The position numbers and the translations under genes were made by a program. A stretch of 64,000 nt of DNA from Delphinapterus leucas (taxonomy: Eukaryota; Chordata; Mammalia; Artiodactyla; Monodontidae), in the NCBI RefSeq assembly GCF_002288925.2, contig NW_022098036.1:42517148-42581147 (forward strand), read 5' to 3'. This document shows positions 59,319 through 64,000 of the stretch, piece after piece. Numbering within the stretch: the stretch's first letter is position 1; each line of letters starts with the position of its first letter. The notes beneath the pieces are model-generated. The model saw nothing but the letters and a program-made list of their open reading frames with translations. It searched no databases and was not told the origin of the DNA.

Positions 59319-60219
59319 TAGGAAAATACTGAAATATTCCAAGAAAAATAAGACTACCAAATAATGTGTGTAAAATTAGCCCAACGCATCTGTATCTCAG
59401 AAGAATATAATTTTGTGGTTTGTGTTTTTACTAGTTTTGGTGGCTTTTTCTCTTCAAACTTAAAGACTCTTCTGGATGGTTAAATTTGCTGAAACCTGAC
59501 CATAAGATCAGAGAGGTAGAGGTTGCTCTATATCAGTTTTTATACTGGAGCAATTTCTGAGGAATGTACTATATGCTCAGATAGTAAAAGGATTATTCCA
59601 AATATTCAAACAATGAATAACAAATTACTGGTAGATGTCAGTGTTCTTAAGTCTCTCTATGATGTCTAGTTTGTGGCATTTTGAAGTTGTAAGTACCAGG
59701 GTCAATAAGGATCTTCAGGTTGTCTCTAAATTAGTATCCACTTTCTCAGAGAAGCAGGCATCAAGAAGGATTTTGTTTTTGCTAGATTCTACTCCAGGGT
59801 TGAGGTGGGAGCAGAAGAAGTTTATACATCTATTGAATTGAACTGCATTGTAATCCGCTGTTCAACGTTTTGTAGTGTACTTGAAGGCAGGAGTTGTGAC
59901 TTGTTCAACTCGATTTCCCAATCTTGAGGTGAGTCCTAAGTAAGTTTCTGATCTGAAAGGGTAGTAGGTATAATAGTCTTTAACAAGGGGCATTGGTTGG
60001 GAAGATCATAGGGTATACCAGGGTAGCCTTGAAGGGACAGCTCTATGATAAACCAATTTGACCTTAGTGAACAAGCCTGGGATCTTGCAACACATGGATT
60101 CAGACCTAGGCAGCTGCAGGACTAGGTCTCAGCTGGATCTCACCTTGAGCCACCTAAGTGGCCCTGATAATTGTATGGGTATATGTGAATTAAATGTGGC
60201 TAAATGACATCATTTTAAA
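59319..60219. other. Unique DNA, nothing recognised
   Basis: No gene or nameable repeat visible. Confidence 0.5.
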
Positions 60220-60345
60220 TATAGATGGTGTAGCATTGTGTAAAGTGCTAATTTTGAATCAGATAGAGCAGGGCTTGAGGCACTTATTAGGCTGTGCCAT
60301 TTTATTGTCTCTGTGCCGCAAGGCTTTCCTCAGGCTTGGGAGACC
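60220..60345 (+). mobile_element. MIR-like SINE fragment
   Basis: GATGGTGTAGCATTGTGTAAAG, TTTTGAATCAGATAGAGC and GAGGCACTTATTAGGCTGTG resemble the first half of a MIR. The second half is missing or decayed. Confidence 0.45.
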
Positions 60346-60816
60346 TGCTACATTTGATCTGCACCCCAAGGAGTCTGAAGCCTCACCATGTCTGCTTTTC
60401 CTTCTTTTTCCTTCTCCTACAAGTAAAAAGTTTCATTATAAAGGCCTCCTTTCTGCCACTTACTCTTCCAGATTTGCTCCCTCTTTTTCATTCCAACACA
60501 CATAAGCATGCACACACACGTGCACACACAGACATACACAAACCAGAGTTTATAATTTGATAGAGTATTACTCCAGAAGCAAGGATATTTCTAAGTATAA
60601 GAATCATAGAATATCAATTCCAGAAGGGTCTACCCTGGGTACACCTACACCTAACCTTTGCAGAATCCCACCCGCTCACCTCATTGCAGTGTCCTGGAGT
60701 CACAAGCCAAACTTGACAGTCTTTAGAGATCATTAGTTTTATGATGTGATAAATTATTTTAAATACTGTAAGTTTTAGACAGCATCAGATATAATCAGGA
60801 GTAGGAATAAATATCT
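60346..60816. other. Unique DNA with a short CA-rich repeat
   Basis: A CA-rich imperfect repeat (ACACACATAAGCATGCACAC and similar) lies at about 60497-60541. Nothing else recognised. Confidence 0.5.
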
Positions 60817-60827
60817 CACTCATTTTT

Positions 60828-61033
60828 TTTTTTTTTTTGCAGTATGCGGGCCTCTCACTGTTGTGGCGTCTCCCGTTGCGGAGCACAGGCTCCAGACGCT
60901 CAGGCTCAGCGGCCATGGCTCACGGGCCCAGCCGCTCGGAGGCATGTGGGATCCTCCCGGACAGGGGCACGAACCCGTGTCCCCTGCATCGGCAGGCGGA
61001 CTCTCAACCACTGCGCCACCAGGGAAGCCCCCC
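60828..61033 (-). mobile_element. CHR-2-type SINE, short form
   Basis: Minus-strand short CHR copy with a T run (A tail) at 60828-60838 and a perfect duplication CACTCATTTTT (60817-60827 and 61034-61044). A- and B-box regions are intact (complement of the B box near 60967-60978). CpGs are well kept. Confidence 0.96.
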
Positions 61034-61044
61034 CACTCATTTTT

Positions 61045-61514
61045 GAGAAAATAAAAACTTGACAGAGGTTTGGCAGCCTTCAGAAGTCTTTAACTTCCTC
61101 TTTATTTTAGACATCTTCTTCCTGTTTATTTTAGAGAGAAAGTTTGGGAAAGCTTTAGAGCATGGATCTAAATTTCTCATTTACTGTGGAGGAAACTAAA
61201 GTGTAACCTAAGTTTAAAGCTCGGTTCTCCCGGCCCAGGCTCTCCTCTCTGAAGCATGCTGCCCAGTCCCAGAGACAGAAAGGTTGCTTCACTTTCCTTT
61301 TCAAGGTCCCCATTGTGTTCTGGGGAGAGTGACCTACCTGACCCCTATCATGATTAATGTGGTTTCTGAAGCATGAGATCTGATTATGACCCCATGTTGT
61401 TATATTTAATTACAAATCTCATTACGGCCCTAGCCATAACACCATGTAGCCATCATTGCACTCACCTTTGCTGATCTGACTGCCTGAAGGTCCATCTTTA
61501 TGATTTACTCTAAA
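61045..61514. other. Unique DNA, nothing recognised
   Basis: A short near-repeat of TCTTCCT-TTTATTTTAGA lies at 61098-61134. No gene visible. Confidence 0.45.
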
Positions 61515-61730
61515 TTGTTTTAGAATCATAGACTTCTAGAGCTGGAAGGGAAGTTTGAGATCACAAAGTTCAATCCCCTCATTTTACGGATAAAATTACA
61601 GTGGCCCCAAAGAGAATAAGTCATCTTCCAAAGGTCACTTAGTAGATGTGGGATTGGAATGTGGGACATCTGATCCCCAAGCCAGCAGTGGTTCTCTCTA
61701 TACCACACTGCCCTGCTGGGTACCACAGTT
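61515..61730 (-). mobile_element. MIR-like SINE
   Basis: Reverse-oriented order: GAATCATAGACTTCTAGAGC, TGGAAGGGAAGTTTGAGATC, CCCCTCATTTTACGGATAAA, CTTCCAAAGGTCACTTAGTAG and GTGGGATTGGAATGTGGG. The left part is typical of a MIR-related core SINE variant. Confidence 0.6.
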
Positions 61731-61854
61731 TATAACACCATCTCCTTATGCCCCTTACTTTGTATTATGTGACAGCTTCATAACTTGCACAGGTTATATG
61801 GTAATACTTTTCCCAATACAAAGTCACAAATTAAGTCAGAACTGAGGAGTATTT

Positions 61855-61960
61855 TGAGTTTTGAGTCAGAAGATGCTTGGTCAGACTATTCAGCCTGTTG
61901 GGCCTCAGTTTTAGTTTCATAATACATATGCAGACTAACCTACTCTCTATGAAGAAAGAT
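61855..61960 (+). mobile_element. Short MIR-like fragment, tentative
   Basis: TTTTGAGTCAGAAGATGCTTG and GTTGGGCCTCAGTTTTAGTTTC resemble a decayed MIR core. Confidence 0.3.
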
Positions 61961-63430
61961 ATGTTTAAAGTGGTAGTAAGTAAACATAAGTATTGTCAAA
62001 CAAATACAAATCCAGACTTGGATAGGAGAGACTTTATTTGAAAAGACTATTGCAACAGGAAATGTTCAGACTATAAGGTCTGTAAGCATCTCAGATAGAA
62101 AATGGCTTTTCTTTTACAGAAAGGAGTAAACAAGGCTAGAAAAACAGTGGGCCAGGGGCCCGGGAGGAGTGTATGGTGTGCTTGGACAGTTCATCAGGGA
62201 ATGTTTGTCTTTGTGGTCAGCTGATTTTCAGGAGGGGTTCTTAAGGAGATGCTGGCTCAGGCTGAGGTTCAGCGTCTTGTCCAGCTGGAAGACGCCTGGA
62301 AGTTTGGATAAGTTAGCAAGTGTTTTGTCCAGACTGGTCTGTGGCAAAAACAGTTCAGGTATTCACTTATAAGACAAAGAATGAGAATTTGGAGGATCTG
62401 TGTCTAACTTTGTCATAGGTAAACGAGGAGGCCATCTGTGAGAATCTTCTCTAAGTCATATGGGGAAAGTTTTTTATTTTTTATTTTATTTTTTTTTTAC
62501 AGTAAGCCATTTCCTGGAACACAACAAGGAGAGAGGGGACTTCTTGACCATAACTCTTTTCCAGGAGCACAGGGCTCAGGTAAAGTTCAGCATTAATGGT
62601 ACTTAGTGATTTCAGTAAAGCTTTCTCATATCACATGCCTGGCTTTCTGACTTCCTCCTTCCTTTTGGACAGGGAAACGTGGTAGCGGGTATTGTGTTAT
62701 ATCAGAGAAAGTTAATTTACTAATCAGCACTTGACAGGTCCTTCTTTGCTTCTTAAAATGAGCCTAAACACCCACTTATGCTATGGAGTTTACATTAAGG
62801 GCATAAAGCATCCTAACTCCTTTTTTCTTCTCTTTATAAGCACTGAGTAATGCTTAGAATTGAATGGAGTAGGCAGGCTCTTTAGGGCTCAAACTTTTGG
62901 CTCCGTGAAGTACAGCGTGCAACTTGCATTGGCTTAGAAGCAGCCCAGGTATGAATAATAACTCCTAACATCATGTGAACCTTCTTGTAAATGCTCTGCA
63001 TCGAGCCCTATTGAATGTGAGACTGCAGAGTTCTGTGCAGTCAGTTCCAGGGATAGGAGGCTGGATGGCAGGAGTCATTCCAATTCCCAAAGAGTTTCTT
63101 GCCAGCCAAGAAGGGAGGCTTAAAGCTTTCCGCTGTTTCCAAACCTGCTCCTGAGAATTACGTGGAGAACTTGCTGGCTATGTGAAATACTTGACCATTT
63201 TGCTGTGATGCTAAACATCTACAAAGAGGCAAGTGACTGCTGGAGGTCAGAATATAAGACAGTTTGTTCCATCTTTGATCAAGTCAGTCTTTGCAGTTTC
63301 TAAACCTCAAGATGGATAAGTAGTGTGCAAACTTAGTGACTCCATTGAGGTGGCCAGCAAAGTTCAACAGTAGCTGACTTTTTGTTCCCATGTTCATTGT
63401 GGAGAAAAAACAGGTTTTTTTCTTTTCTTC
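61961..63430. other. Unique DNA, nothing recognised
   Basis: A T-rich tract (62469-62499) is the only low-complexity part. The open frame at 62169-62372 has no domain. No exon I can support. Confidence 0.5.
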
Positions 63431-63660
63431 TTTTTTTTTTTTTTTTTACTTTTACATAGTCTTACTGAGATTTTATTTTAAAAAACTAAATAAATCACTG
63501 CAGCCAAAGATAACCCAGAGACACAGATAATGAAAGTCAAACTTGTTCTGACACAGCATCTTTTGCTTAGGGATCCCATATCACCTTTCTAAATTCCTGG
63601 ACAGTACAGAGGCACATGCTGAGCATTTTGGCAGGACCTTTCTTACCTGAAGGGTAAGTA
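63431..63660 (-). pseudogene. Possible retrocopied mRNA 3' end (parent not known)
   Basis: On the minus strand an AATAAA polyadenylation signal (complement at 63472-63477) is followed 24 bases later by a pure A run (T run 63431-63447). This is the layout of a reverse-transcribed polyadenylated RNA. No coding frame or known repeat family is visible in the first 200 bases of the copy, so it may be a 3'UTR-only retrocopy. The 5' end and the target duplication are not identified; the upper limit given is a guess. Confidence 0.3.
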
Positions 63661-64000
63661 GGTCACTGCCTATTACAGGGCTGGTTTGAAGGCCCTTGAA
63701 ATTGCTCTTTCCCATGCCAGCCTGCAATTCTACCAGTAGATTTATTCTTTTGAATAAATCCTGTGCTAAAACGCAGAGTAGCCTTGTGGGAGAAGAGAGG
63801 TGAGAGAAATTAATCCATCACTAGTCTAATTGTGATTCCATTTTTTGGAGCTGGCTTGGATTCCGGGCAGGGTGGAAGAGACTTTCTAGGCTAGTTGAGC
63901 AGGACGAAATGGCAAGGTTGGCTTGGGGGAATAGTACAGGGTAATCAGGCAACAATTCTCTCAGCTTCCCTCTGCACTTTCCTTCCAACTCTCTTTCCAA
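63661..64000. other. Unique DNA, nothing recognised
   Basis: No gene or repeat visible to the window end. Confidence 0.45.

Noticed and set aside
1..64000. tRNA, rRNA or snRNA genes
   Set aside because: The only tRNA-like A and B boxes are in CHR and Bov-tA-like SINEs. I saw no other RNA gene, though small pseudogenes could be missed by eye.
1..64000. A new multi-gene system
   Set aside because: Apart from repeats I see no adjacent coding genes, no shared regulatory layout, and no protein with a recognisable domain outside L1.

Overview
The window is mammalian nuclear DNA, most likely from a cetacean (whale or dolphin). The main clue is a tRNA-derived SINE of the CHR family, found in about ten fairly intact copies in two length classes (about 190-215 bp and about 305-370 bp). 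It occurs with cetartiodactyl-type L1 elements, old mammalian MIR, L2, L1M and MaLR remnants, and small DNA-transposon MITEs. The short CHR form fits the deleted CHR-2 subfamily known from cetaceans. The species call is inference from repeat families, since no search could be run.

I see no protein-coding exon that I can defend. Essentially all the longer open frames lie in repeats: the L1 5'UTR, L1 ORF1 and ORF2, CHR SINEs, or MaLR internal sequence. The window reads as intergenic or intronic DNA. One CpG-island-like segment (about 54.3-54.8 kb), with GC boxes and a strong splice-donor match at 54899/54900, is the best candidate promoter and first exon.

Layout. 1-1455: 5'UTR of a young L1 on the minus strand running off the left edge, with a 38-bp tandem repeat. 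1470-3092: ERVL-MaLR internal sequence and 3' LTR, interrupted by a Tigger-type MITE and a short L1 tail. 3.1-4.0 kb: L2, MIR and an old SINE. 4.0-10.1 kb: mostly unique DNA with two MIRs and a (GT)n. 10.1-18.6 kb: four CHR SINEs and an old L1M whose middle part is inverted; one SINE holds a 100-N assembly gap. 18.8-22.6 kb: unique. 22.6-28.1 kb: a MER53-like palindrome, an L1M 3' end, and a second L1M with a younger L1 inserted in it. 28-35.5 kb: mostly unique or very old repeats, one CHR SINE and a MaLR LTR. 35.5-41.0 kb: a 5'-truncated cetartiodactyl L1 with a target-site duplication, broken ORF1 and ORF2, and two nested SINEs. 41-54 kb: L2s, MIRs, a mariner MITE, one CHR SINE and unique stretches. 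54.3-54.9 kb: CpG island. 55-64 kb: unique DNA, MIR-like pieces, MaLR and other LTR pieces, one CHR SINE, and a probable retrocopied mRNA 3' end near 63.45 kb.

No genes work together here. The story is layered retrotransposition, dated relatively by nesting and target-site duplications. I did not find a new biological system. The most useful observations are a likely false assembly gap, the inverted block in the L1M, the L1 5'UTR tandem repeat, and the candidate CpG-island promoter.
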